From assembly GCF_003991205.1 (NCBI RefSeq), contig NZ_RXOZ01000016.1, positions 1 through 35,206 on the forward strand: a stretch of DNA of 35,206 nucleotides, read 5' to 3'. Below, piece by piece: positions 16,667 to 24,898 of this stretch (position 1 is the first letter of the stretch; the number at the start of each line of letters is the position of its first letter). This DNA is from Georgenia sp. SYP-B2076 (GTDB lineage Bacteria; Actinomycetota; Actinomycetes; Actinomycetales; Actinomycetaceae). The notes below the pieces were generated by a model. That model saw nothing but the letters and a program-made list of their open reading frames with translations. It had not been told where the DNA came from and made no database searches. Both the position numbers and the translations under genes were made by a program.

Positions 16667-17502
16667 GCGCCTCGGTGCTGACGCTGCTGTATGTGCCCGC
16701 GGACCGACCCGACCGGGTGGCCAAGGCGCTGGCCTCAGAGGCCGACGTGGTGATCGTGGACCTCGAGGACGCCGTGGCCCCGGCGCACAAGGATCTCGGG
16801 CGCGAGCAGGTGGCCCGGCTGCTCGCCGGGGTCGACCGGCCGGTGCAGGTGCGGGCGAACCACCCGGCGACGCCGTGGCACACCGCCGACGTCGAGGTGG
16901 TGGCGGCCCTGCCGCCCGTGGTCGGCGTGCGGGCACCCAAGGTCGAGTCCGCCGATGAGGTGCGCCGGCTCGCATCCCAGGTGCCCGGGCGGGCGCTGCA
17001 CCTGCTCATCGAGTCCGCCCTCGGGGTGGAACACGCCTTCGAGATCGCGACGGCCTCGGACCAGGTGGCCACGCTCGGCCTGGGGGAGGCCGACCTGCGC
17101 TCAGACCTGAGGGTCGACGACGACGCCGGGCTGGCGTGGGTGCGCTCGCGGATCGTCACCGCCGCCCGCGCGGCCCGGCTGCCCTCGCCGGCGATGTCCG
17201 CCTACCCGAACGTGAAGGACGTCGAGGGGCTCATCGCCTCCTGCCACGCCGGACGTGCCCTCGGGTTCCTCGGCCGGGCGGCCATCCACCCCGCCCAGCT
17301 CGCGCACATCCAGCAGGCATTCCGGCCCAGCGAGGTGGAGGCCGAGAAGGCCCGTGCCGTCGTCGCACGAGTGGGCGAGGCCCACACCGAGGGCGTCGGC
17401 GCGATCGCGCTGGAGGACGGAACGTTCCTCGACGTCGCGATGGTGGAGCAGGCGCGGGCGGTGCTCGCGCTGACGGAACGGACGGGCCCCACGCCCGGCT
17501 GA
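16663..17502 (+). CDS. CitE-like HpcH/HpaI-family lyase
   Basis: 279 residues from ATG 16663 (ATGA overlap). It has the citE TIM-barrel pattern: LLYVPADRPDRVAKAL near 8-23, DVVIVDLEDAVAP near 28-40 with VRANHPATPW near 65-74, APKVESADEV, the metal ligand Glu in LLIESALGVEHAF near 107-119, and the Asp of LGLGEADLRSDL near 133-144. Family members cleave beta-hydroxyacyl-CoA thioesters such as malyl- or citramalyl-CoA to acetyl-CoA and an oxoacid. Length fits stand-alone lyases. With the adjacent CoA transferase it could form a two-step acid degradation module; the exact acid is unknown. Confidence 0.88.
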   Translation: MSASVLTLLYVPADRPDRVAKALASEADVVIVDLEDAVAPAHKDLGREQVARLLAGVDRPVQVRANHPATPWHTADVEVVAALPPVVGVRAPKVESADEVRRLASQVPGRALHLLIESALGVEHAFEIATASDQVATLGLGEADLRSDLRVDDDAGLAWVRSRIVTAARAARLPSPAMSAYPNVKDVEGLIASCHAGRALGFLGRAAIHPAQLAHIQQAFRPSEVEAEKARAVVARVGEAHTEGVGAIALEDGTFLDVAMVEQARAVLALTERTGPTPG

Positions 17503-17534
17503 GGAAGCTCGGATCAATTCTCAAAGGGGAGAAG

Positions 17535-19721
17535 ATGCAGCAGCTCAAACGCAGAAGGACCGTCCGGCGCGCACTTGGCGCCCTCGCCGGCGCGGTGGTC
17601 GCCGTCGCGGGCATCACCGTCGCCCTGCCCGCGCTCGCCGCTGAGACCGGCACGCTCGTCACGGCCCAGGCGCCCTCGTCCGCGACCGGCGCCATCGACT
17701 AAACCGTCTACCTCCCGCCCGGCTACGACGACGACGCCGAACGCCGGTACCCGTCCGTCTACCTGCTGCACGGGCGGGGCGATACCCAAGCTGCCTGGCA
17801 GCGCGTGAGCGCCGACCTGGACGAGCTCATCAACGCCGGCGCCATCCAGCCGATGGTCGTGGTCATGCCCGACGCGCCGTGGAACGCGCGCGGCAGCTGG
17901 TACACCGACTCCTTGTACACCGGTGACAAGAAGACCGGCGCGGGAGCGGGCGTCCCCGTCGAGACCGCCTTCACCCGTGACCTCGTCGACCATGTCGACG
18001 CCACGTACCGCACCGTCGATGACCGCGAGGCCCGCGCCGTCGGCGGGTACTCGATGGGCGGCGCCGGGGCCTTGCGGTTCACCCTCGCGCATCAGGACAC
18101 CTTCTCGGGGGGCATCGTGCTGAGCCCCGCGGTGTACGTCCCCCAGCCGCCCGCCGACTCCTCGACCCGCGACTACGGCGCCTACGGGGCGAAGCACAAG
18201 CTCTTCGACAAGCACCGCTACACCGAGCTGAGCTACCCGACCGCCCTGGAGGCACTCGACCCGGCGTTGCCGGTGCACCTGTTCATCGCGGTCGGCGACG
18301 ACGAGTGGGCCAACCCCGACCCCGCCGACGCCAGCCACGACCTCGACTTCGAGGCCGCGCAGCTGTACAACACCGCCCGCCGGGTCGACGGCGTCACCGC
18401 CGAGCTGCGCGTTCTCGACGGCGGGCACGACTGGGACGTGTGGCAGCCGGCCTTCCGCGAGGGCATCGTCGATGTCTCCGCGCGGCTGCGCACCGCGGCC
18501 GCGGAGCCGTGGGCGGCCGAGCTGCTCGGCACCACCGGTGATGACCGCGCCGGTGGCCTCCTCGTCGACGCCGATGGCGGCACCACCGTGGCGGTGAACG
18601 CGGCGGGGTCGCTCGCCGGGCTCCCGCACGCCGGCGGCCTGGACGTCGCGCTCCTTCGGCGCTCCGCCGACGGCGCGACCACGTGGCGGCACACCCTCGC
18701 CACCGGCGCCAACGATCGCGCCTACGGACTGGTCGCCGGTGATGGCGGTGCCACCTTGGTGGCCGGCTACACCCGCGGCAACCTCGATGGTGCCCACCCG
18801 TCGGGGGCGTTCGACGACGCGTTCGTCGCGGCCGTCGACGCGGCGGGCCAGCGTCTGTGGACCACCCAGTTCGGCGACGGCGCCGCCGCGGACCGGATCT
18901 ACGCCGCCGCGCCCGACGGCGCCGGCGGTGCGTACGTCGCCGGGTACACCTCTGGCAGCGTGGCCGGGGTGAGCGCCGGAGACAAGGACGCGCTGCTCGC
19001 CCGCGTGGACGGGGCCGGGGAGCTGCTGTGGGCCCGGCAGGTCGGCGGCCCGGGCGAGGACAAGGCGCTCGCGCTCGGGCTGGGGGCCGACGGCGGCGTC
19101 TACGTCGGTGGAGTGGCCGCGCAGGCGATGCCCGGCGGCACCCACGCGGGCGCGAACGACGCCTGGCTCGCCCGGTACACCGCCGACGGCGGCCAGGAGT
19201 GGCTGCAGCAGTTCGGCACGACCGGGAACGACCAGGTCAGCGGGCTCGTGGTCCGCGCGGACGGGACCGCGGTGGCGGTCGGGCACACCCGCGGATCCCT
19301 CGCCGGCGAGTCAGCGGGCGACAACGACGTCTTCGCCCGCGCCGTCGGTGTGACTGGCGCGGAGCTCTGGACCACGCAGGCCGGCACCGCCACCGACGAC
19401 CGCGGCGTCACCGGCGTGCTCGGGCAGCACGGGTCGGTGCTGCTCGTCGGCAACACCTACGGGGCCATGGGGACCGCGGTGGGCGGCGTGGACGTGTTCA
19501 CGCTCCAGCTCGGTGCTGACGGCGCCGCCGGCGAAGCCCGGCAGGTCGGGTCCGTGGACCGCGACGGCGCCGATGACTTCGATGACCCCAACCTCTTCGC
19601 CGCCACGGGGCCGGGAGCCCTGTGGCTCAGCGGGCTGACCTACGGGGCGCCGGAGCGGGCGACGAACGCCGGAGCCGGTGACGTGTTCCTGATGAAGCTC
19701 GCAGGAGGCGTGGTTCCGTAG
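17535..19721 (+). pseudogene. Secreted esterase with seven-bladed propeller, interrupted by in-frame TAA
   Basis: From ATG 17535 (GGGGAGAAG ribosome site) one frame runs 728 codons, broken only by TAA at 17700-17702 (codon 56), where the family would have Tyr (TAC) before TVYLPPGY. Residues 1-36 are a Sec signal peptide. The esterase-D/feruloyl-esterase-like alpha/beta hydrolase follows, with YLLHGRG, nucleophile Ser near 173 in GGYSMGGAGA, Asp near 255 and His near 298 in GGHDWDVW. From about 329 to the end come seven SBBP-type blades of 50-60 residues, each with a QFG/QVG-type start and a GYTxGxLAG-type turn. The intact-looking downstream frame suggests a recent nonsense mutation or sequence error. 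A restart at GTG 17805 would lack the signal peptide. Confidence 0.75.
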
Positions 19722-19809
19722 CGGCGCGCTGACCGGCTGCGCGCCCGGGCGTCTCGCCCGACAGACGTGGGGGCACAGCGGCTTGTAGACGAGCTGCTGG
19801 TGATGCCTC

Positions 19810-19963
19810 GTAGCGGATCGGGCGTCGTGTCTGTCCACACGGACGAACCCCGGGCCACGCTGGCCGTCGCGGTCGAGGTTGACCACCTCGTGCCCGCGGC
19901 GGCCAGCTCACGGACGACGGTCCTGCCCAGCTTCCCGGAGCCCCCGGTGACGGCGATGCGCAT
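19810..19963 (-). pseudogene. Relic of NAD(P)-dependent epimerase/reductase, N-terminus only
   Basis: From ATG 19963 the frame gives MRIAVTGGSGKLGRTVVREL, a textbook Rossmann start (GxxGxxG). At about 19896 one base seems lost: the next frame continues with GHEVVNLDRDGQRGPGFVRV, exactly what such proteins have next. After about 50 residues the resemblance stops. It is a frameshifted, truncated remnant of an extended-SDR (epimerase-type) gene. Confidence 0.7.
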
Positions 19964-19979
19964 GACGGCCGTTCTTCAT

Positions 19980-20042
19980 CATGGCGGTGCCGATGGCGGT
20001 GCCGATGCGTTCGGCCGTGGGCCTCACGCCGCCGGCGGTGCC
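19980..20042 (-). pseudogene. Relic of a DHA2-type MFS transporter
   Basis: Minus-strand translation gives GTAGGVRPTAERIGTAIG, closely matching GTAGGVKSTAERIGTAIG of the intact efflux gene. By hand alignment 57 of 63 bases equal 29540-29602. Flanking sequence does not match. It is probably a leftover of a paralogous or transferred efflux gene. Confidence 0.6.
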
Positions 20043-20104
20043 GTTGCCCGTGCGGGAACCTGCCGGCTGGGCGGACGGCGCCACGAACGTCCGCCCGTTC
20101 GAGG

Positions 20105-21208
20105 TCACCGGCCTCGAACGCGGACGAGGCTCTGGTGGGGGCTCTCGCCGTAGGTGCTGCGGTAGAGCTGGGCGAACCGGCCCAGGTGGGCGAAGCCCGA
20201 GCGGTGCGCCGCCTCGGCCACGGTCTCGGGCACCTCCCCGCCCTCCCCGGTCAGGCGGCGGTGAGCCTCGGCGAGCCGGATGCCTCGCAGGAGCGTGGTC
20301 GGCGTGAGACCGAACCGCTCCATGACCACCCACTGCAGTTGACGCACCGACAGGCCCACCGCGCGTGCGACGTCCGGCACCGTGACCGCGCTCCCGTGGT
20401 TCTCCGCCAGCCAGGCGCGAGCCGTCTCTGCGTGCGCCGTGGACACCCTGGCCGGAGCGCTCGCCAGGAGGCCGGTGTGGCTGTGCGGGACGGACAGCAG
20501 CGCGGCCGAGAGCAAGGTCTGTTCGAGCGAGCGTGCGGCGGCGTCGGGCAGGTCGGCACATCGGAAGAGCGTCTCCGCGACGCTCCGGCAGGCGGTGTCG
20601 AGGTACTCGGACGGCAGGGGCGGCCGCTCTGCGGAGCCGGCGCGGAACTCCAGGTCGCCGTCGGGCGGTGCGCCGGTGAGCGCCTCGAGGTGGTCGCGCA
20701 GGCGGCCGATCTCCGTCGCGACGACGAGCGCTCCGTCCCAGGGCTGCGGCGCCATGAGGGTCCGGCGGCCGGTGTGCAGGACGAACGGGGACGAGCGGAC
20801 CTGGTTGACCGCATGCACGCCGACGCCCATCGGACCCAGCGGCAGCGTGAGGACGAAGCGACCGCCGGTGGGGCCGGCCTCGACGAGGACGTCCGCCCCG
20901 TAGCGGACGAAGACGACGTTGGTCCCGGCCGCCTCCGAGGCGCCGACCACGCCGTCGAGCTCTCCGCCTCGCAGGGTGATCTCGTGGGGCGTCGCCGCGT
21001 GCGCGACCGACTCGCGGAGCTCGTCCAGGCGGCGGGTGCGCACCTCCAGCGCGGCGCCCGCGCCGCCCGTGGACGGACGTTCCGACGCCGTCCCGGCGCG
21101 CTTGCCGGCAGGCGGGGCCTGAGGCGCAAACGGCACCAGAGGGGGCCTGACCGACGGACTGGGGATCAGAAGGATCACCGCCTTCCCAAGGATGTGATCA
21201 TCCATCAC
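20105..21208 (-). CDS. AraC-family transcriptional regulator (cupin-like sensor plus HTH)
   Basis: Up to 367 residues if started at GTG 21208 (ATG 21205 directly follows). The first 50-55 residues are low-complexity and the nominal start lies inside an inverted repeat, so the true start is probably further in (GTG 21043 is one possibility). The middle is an AraC-type ligand-sensing domain from VRTRRLDELRESV. The C-terminal double HTH has AETARAWLAENHGSAVTVPD, GLSVRQLQWVVMERFGLTP and AEAAHRSGFAHLGRFAQLYR, then YGESP. It is codirectional with the SDR-FMO pair upstream and may regulate it or the operon to its left (inference). Confidence 0.87.
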   Translation of the reverse strand: MMDDHILGKAVILLIPSPSVRPPLVPFAPQAPPAGKRAGTASERPSTGGAGAALEVRTRRLDELRESVAHAATPHEITLRGGELDGVVGASEAAGTNVVFVRYGADVLVEAGPTGGRFVLTLPLGPMGVGVHAVNQVRSSPFVLHTGRRTLMAPQPWDGALVVATEIGRLRDHLEALTGAPPDGDLEFRAGSAERPPLPSEYLDTACRSVAETLFRCADLPDAAARSLEQTLLSAALLSVPHSHTGLLASAPARVSTAHAETARAWLAENHGSAVTVPDVARAVGLSVRQLQWVVMERFGLTPTTLLRGIRLAEAHRRLTGEGGEVPETVAEAAHRSGFAHLGRFAQLYRSTYGESPHQSLVRVRGR

Positions 21209-21214
21209 ATCCTT
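21188..21214. promoter_or_regulatory. 27-bp inverted repeat at the AraC gene start
   Basis: AAGGATGTGAT (21188-21198) and ATCACATCCTT (21204-21214) are perfect 11-bp arms around a 5-nt spacer. The site covers the nominal start codons of the AraC gene, suggesting an operator and a downstream true start. Confidence 0.55.
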
Positions 21215-21265
21215 GTGGGCGTCCAGGGCTCCGGACCGACAGGTAGCCCGTTTACGCCCCAGCCG

Positions 21266-21316
21266 GGGCGCACCGCCCGCGTCCCGAGGGGGACGAGGTC
21301 GGCGGCCGGTGCGCCC
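21266..21316 (-). terminator. Hairpin after the FMO gene
   Basis: GGGCGCACCG (21266-21275) pairs with CGGTGCGCCC (21307-21316) across a 31-nt loop, just beyond the FMO stop at 21322. A long-loop terminator or processing hairpin. Confidence 0.4.
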
Positions 21317-21321
21317 GGGCG

Positions 21322-22890
21322 TCAGCTGACCACGCTCGGCTCCGTCTCCGGACGGCGCAGGCTCACCTCGCTCTCGTCGTGGCGCAGGCTTTCCTGGCTC
21401 TCAGGACGGCGTGTGCCCTCGAGCTTCTCGAGGAGCCGCTCCGTGATCGCGCGGTAGTTGCTGGGGTCGGCCGGCAACAGCCACTCCCGGATCCGCTGCG
21501 CACGCGGGATGGTGATCCCGATCTCCGCGAGTGTCTCGTCGACGTTGTGCATGGAGAACGGGATGAGGTTCGTCCCGCGGGCGTGGTGCCCCTCGGTGCG
21601 CTGCTCCATCCACCGCAACCGCTGCTGCACCTGCCGGCGGCGTTCCTCCACGGGAGGCAGCACGCTCCGGCCCATGAGGTAGTTGGCGATCCACAGCGCC
21701 GCGACCTCGGCGGACAGCGGCGAGTAGAAGGAGGAGTTGTAGCCACAGAAGGCGAGGCCAGGCACGTCGTGCGGGAGCACGTAGCGGTACAGCTCGAAGT
21801 TGCCGCGCTCGTCGGTGAGACGGTCCTGGAGTTCCGGGCCGAGGAACGGCACGCCCTGCCGCCACCCCGTCGCGGCGACGACGACGTCGGCCCGCCGCGT
21901 CGAGCCGTCGGCCAGCTCGGCCATGGGCAGGCCGTCCTGGGCGAACAGCCGCACGATCCGGCTGTCCCGGACGACGTCGATCTCGCCCGAGGCCGCCTTG
22001 GCGAAGAACCCGTCGCTCGTGAGGCTGACGGTGCTGCGCGCGATGCGCTCGAACCCACCGACCGGGACCAGGCCACTGCGGGTGAGCCGCAGCTGCCTGG
22101 TGGCCACCGCCTGCAGGCCGCCCAGCATGCCGTCGCGGACGGCCTTGCCCCTGCCGTGGAGAAACGCCTCGATGCCCTTCGTGTGCTGGTACTCGAAGAG
22201 GGCTTCGCCGAGTCGGGTGAGCATCAGGTACTTGTAGTTGAGCAGGCCCAGAATCTTCTTCGGCATCTTCCAGATGAGCTGCCGCGCAACGACGGACGTG
22301 CTGGCGGCCGATCCGCTGATCGCGGAGGCGATGTCGCACGCGGACTTCCCGTACCCCACGACGATCACGTGCCTGCCCTCGACCTCGGAGACGTCCCGGA
22401 CGTCCGACGGCGTGCACACGCGTCCGCCGGCGGCTTCGAAGTCCGGCCGACCGGGGTAGGAAGGCGTGAAGGCGTCGGAGAAGATGCCGTTCGCGACGAC
22501 GAGGAAGTCCGCTGACTCTTCGGCCTCGCCGGCCGGGCCGCGGGTGCGGATCCTCCACCGTGGACCGCTCTCGTCGAGGTCGGCCCCGATGACCTCGGTG
22601 CGCAGGCGCGTCTTGCCCATCAGCCCGAATGTCCGGGCGTAGGTCTCCAGGTACTGCTGGACCTGCGCCCCGCTGGGCCACTCGGGAAAGTGCTTCGGCA
22701 TCGGCAGGTCCGAGAGCGCGTACGTGCCCTTGTTGTTCTGGGTGGACAGGCCCGGGTAGCGACGCGTCGAGCTCCATACGCCGCCGACGTCGGGTGCCTT
22801 CTCGTAGATGATGACGTCGTGCCCGAACTGCGTGAGGACCTTCCCGGCGGCGAGGCCGGCGAAGCCGGCCCCGATGATGGCGATGCGCAT
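21322..22890 (-). CDS. Flavin-containing monooxygenase (FMO/BVMO-like)
   Basis: 522 residues from ATG 22890, one base after the SDR stop. The FAD-binding site is IIGAGFAGLAAGKVL with GAGFAG at 7-12, then YEKAPDVGGVW at 29-39. The NADPH-binding site is VVGYGKSACD at 177-186, and ATGWRQGVPFL is near 335-345. Sequences such as FPEWPSGAQVQQYLETYA near 68-85 are typical of N-hydroxylating and Baeyer-Villiger FMOs. The fingerprint between the two Rossmann motifs, normally with a His, reads GGRVCTPSDVRD here with Cys159. The C-terminal 25 residues are charged and repetitive (RRPE-like). It likely oxygenates a ketone or amine, possibly the product of the SDR. Confidence 0.9.
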   Translation of the reverse strand: MRIAIIGAGFAGLAAGKVLTQFGHDVIIYEKAPDVGGVWSSTRRYPGLSTQNNKGTYALSDLPMPKHFPEWPSGAQVQQYLETYARTFGLMGKTRLRTEVIGADLDESGPRWRIRTRGPAGEAEESADFLVVANGIFSDAFTPSYPGRPDFEAAGGRVCTPSDVRDVSEVEGRHVIVVGYGKSACDIASAISGSAASTSVVARQLIWKMPKKILGLLNYKYLMLTRLGEALFEYQHTKGIEAFLHGRGKAVRDGMLGGLQAVATRQLRLTRSGLVPVGGFERIARSTVSLTSDGFFAKAASGEIDVVRDSRIVRLFAQDGLPMAELADGSTRRADVVVAATGWRQGVPFLGPELQDRLTDERGNFELYRYVLPHDVPGLAFCGYNSSFYSPLSAEVAALWIANYLMGRSVLPPVEERRRQVQQRLRWMEQRTEGHHARGTNLIPFSMHNVDETLAEIGITIPRAQRIREWLLPADPSNYRAITERLLEKLEGTRRPESQESLRHDESEVSLRRPETEPSVVS

Positions 22891-22891
22891 C

Positions 22892-23695
22892 TCAGTGTGC
22901 TCCTTCGACGGCGAGCTGGGGGATGGCGGCGACGCCCTGCTCCGGCCCCATGGCGGAGTACCCGCCGTCGGCCGCCCAGTCGGCGCCCGTGACCACCGAG
23001 GCGGCGTCCGAAACCAGGAAGGCGACGACGCGGCCGACCTCGACCGGATCGCCCACCCGGCCGGTGAGGTGGAACGGCGCGGCCACGCGATCCGTGCGTG
23101 TGCGGTCCCCCTGCGAGAGGGTGTCCATGATCTTCGACCAGGTCCATCCGGGGCTGACGGAGTTCACCCGGATGCCGTCGGCGGCGAGGTCCATGGCCAT
23201 GGACCGGGTCACCTGGACGAGGGCCGCCTTCGTCGCCGGGTACACCCAGCGGCCGGTCTGGGCGACCTTGCTGGAGATCGACGTGAAGTTGACGACCGCT
23301 CCGTGACCGCTCGAGGCCAGGGCCGGGCGCGCCGCCCGAGTCATCATCACGGCGCTGGCGACGTTGACGTCGAAGGCCGCCAACCAGCCGGCCCGGTCGG
23401 TGTCGGCGCCGTCGTCGAGGTAGCTGCACGCGAGGTTGACCAGGACGTCGATCCCGCCGTGCACGCGGACCACGCCGGCGACCAGCTCGCCCACCCGGGC
23501 GTCGTCCGTGATGTCGGCGACGACGACCTGGATCCGGTCGCCGAGCTCGTCCGCGATGTCCTGTGCGCCGCCGGCGTCGATGTCCACGACGACGACGGTG
23601 GCGCCCTGCTCGTGGAGCGCGCGGACGACGCCGTGACCGACGAGCGTCGCTCCTCCGGTCACGACGGCGACGCGGCCGTCGAGCGATGCTGTCAT
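22892..23695 (-). CDS. Short-chain dehydrogenase/reductase (SDR)
   Basis: 267 residues from ATG 23695, with GGGAGGG 7 nt upstream. Classical SDR features: VAVVTGGATLVGHGVVRAL near 9-27 (Gly-rich NAD(P) loop), VVVVDIDAGG after it (an acidic residue ends strand 2, favouring NAD), LVNLACS in place of the usual NNAG, Ser in NFTSISSK, YPATK active-site Tyr/Lys near 162-166, and a final GADWAADGGYSAMG. It reversibly oxidises an alcohol to a ketone. It is the first gene of an SDR-FMO operon, divergent from an AraC regulator. Alcohol to ketone to ester or lactone is a plausible two-enzyme sequence (inference). Confidence 0.9.
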   Translation of the reverse strand: MTASLDGRVAVVTGGATLVGHGVVRALHEQGATVVVVDIDAGGAQDIADELGDRIQVVVADITDDARVGELVAGVVRVHGGIDVLVNLACSYLDDGADTDRAGWLAAFDVNVASAVMMTRAARPALASSGHGAVVNFTSISSKVAQTGRWVYPATKAALVQVTRSMAMDLAADGIRVNSVSPGWTWSKIMDTLSQGDRTRTDRVAAPFHLTGRVGDPVEVGRVVAFLVSDAASVVTGADWAADGGYSAMGPEQGVAAIPQLAVEGAH

Positions 23696-23893
23696 GGCGA
23701 AGCCCTCCCATTCCGGCCGCCTCGTCGCGGCCTCACCCGACGGTAGGGAGGCATCGGATGCCGGGCTATCCGCTGTGCGCGGCGGGGCTGTCCAGATCAC
23801 GCGCCCGATTTGGCCCAGAGGCGCGGGCCTCCCACGTACGATCGGCGAGGATGTCGGGCGACGGGGCGGTCTCTCAGACGGGAGGTGCATCGC

Positions 23894-24865
23894 GTGAGCG
23901 AGGCGGCCTCCGAACGACTGGAGCTCGCGACCAGGGACGTCGACGCTGCACGGGCCGGTGTGGGGGAGCTCTTCTGCCCGCACCGCCTCGAGCCGCACTC
24001 GCCCGGGCGTGGCGTGGATCTGTCCCTCCGCTCGGTTCGTCTTGGCGGCCTCGCGATCGTCGAGATCGACTACGGCGAGGCCGTCGAGATCCTGCCCCAG
24101 GAGCTGGACACGTTCTACCTCGTGCAGATCCCGCTGAGCGGCACGGCACGCATCGAGCAGGGCAGGGAAGAGATCGCCTCCGACCCCTCGACCGCGTCCG
24201 TCCTCTCACCGGTCGACCGCATCAGAATGTCTTGGCACGCCGGTAACCCCCAGCTCGTGGTCTACATCGACCGCGCGCTGCTGGAGTCGGAGCTGACCAG
24301 GTTGCTCGGCCGCCGGTCGGGCGCGCCGCTGCTCTTCGAGCTGGCGATGTCCACCGGAAGCCCGCAGGTGCGAGGCTGGCTCCGGACGGTGCGGTTCCTC
24401 TGGGAGGAGGTGACCAGCGGTAGCGCGCTCCTGGCGCAGCAGGCCACCGTCGACGCCCTGAGCCGGGCGGTGACCACGCAGCTGCTCGAGACCCAGCCGC
24501 ACACGTTCACCGACGGCATCCGGCCGGTGCGGCTCGCGCCGCCCAGCGTCGCGCGGCGAGCCGTCGACCACATCCACGCTCACCTGGGTGAGGCGCTCGT
24601 CGTCGCCCGCATCGCCAAGGAGGTGGGGACGAGCACCCGGGCGCTCCAGGAGGCGTTCCGCCGCGAGCTCGACACCACTCCCGTCGCGTTCGTGCGGGAG
24701 CTGCGGCTGACCCGGTCCCACGAGATGCTGCGGCGTGCCGACCCCGGCGCGACGACCGTCACCGAGGTGGCCATGGGCCTCGGCATCACGCATCTCGGGC
24801 GGTTCTCGGTGGACTACCACCGTCGCTACGGCGAGCCTCCCTCGGCGACCCTCCGGCGCCGCTAG
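23894..24865 (+). CDS. AraC-family transcriptional regulator
   Basis: 323 residues from GTG 23894, with GGGAGG about 9 nt upstream. The N-terminal half is an AraC-binding-like sensor domain (VRLGGLAIVEIDYGEAVEI, FYLVQIPLSGTARI). The C-terminal HTH has LAPPSVARRAVDHIHAHLGE, IAKEVGTSTRALQEAFRREL, TPVAFVRELRLTRSHEML and AMGLGITHLGRFSVDYHRRY followed by GEPPS. It faces the SDR-FMO operon across a 198-bp gap and is therefore its likely regulator. A strong double hairpin ends the gene. Confidence 0.9.
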   Translation: MSEAASERLELATRDVDAARAGVGELFCPHRLEPHSPGRGVDLSLRSVRLGGLAIVEIDYGEAVEILPQELDTFYLVQIPLSGTARIEQGREEIASDPSTASVLSPVDRIRMSWHAGNPQLVVYIDRALLESELTRLLGRRSGAPLLFELAMSTGSPQVRGWLRTVRFLWEEVTSGSALLAQQATVDALSRAVTTQLLETQPHTFTDGIRPVRLAPPSVARRAVDHIHAHLGEALVVARIAKEVGTSTRALQEAFRRELDTTPVAFVRELRLTRSHEMLRRADPGATTVTEVAMGLGITHLGRFSVDYHRRYGEPPSATLRRR

Positions 24866-24868
24866 GCC

Positions 24869-24898
24869 CCACCGCACCGGCGCGCGCCGGTGCGGTGG
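24869..24898. terminator. Perfect 30-bp palindrome, bidirectional terminator
   Basis: Arms CCACCGCACCGG and CCGGTGCGGTGG with CGCGCG at the centre, three bases after the AraC stop and between convergent genes. Confidence 0.7.

Larger units (their letters stand above)
19722..20104. other. Degenerate intergenic stretch holding gene relics
   Basis: No intact gene is seen in these 383 bases. They contain a frameshifted NAD-epimerase start (minus strand) and a 63-nt MFS-transporter fragment, listed separately. Nothing resembling insertion-sequence ends was recognised. Confidence 0.6.

Noticed and set aside
17700-17702. Programmed stop-codon read-through or stop-codon reassignment in the esterase gene
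   Set aside because: TAA followed by A is not a known leaky context, other genes in the window use TAA/TGA/TAG normally as stops, and a single-base change explains the interruption.
19722-20104. Insertion sequence remnant
   Set aside because: Despite the relics, no transposase motif or terminal inverted repeats were recognised.
21193-21209. CRP/GlxR binding site (TGTGA...TCACA)
   Set aside because: The spacer is 7 nt instead of 6, and the symmetry extends to 11-bp arms, which fits a different dimeric regulator better.
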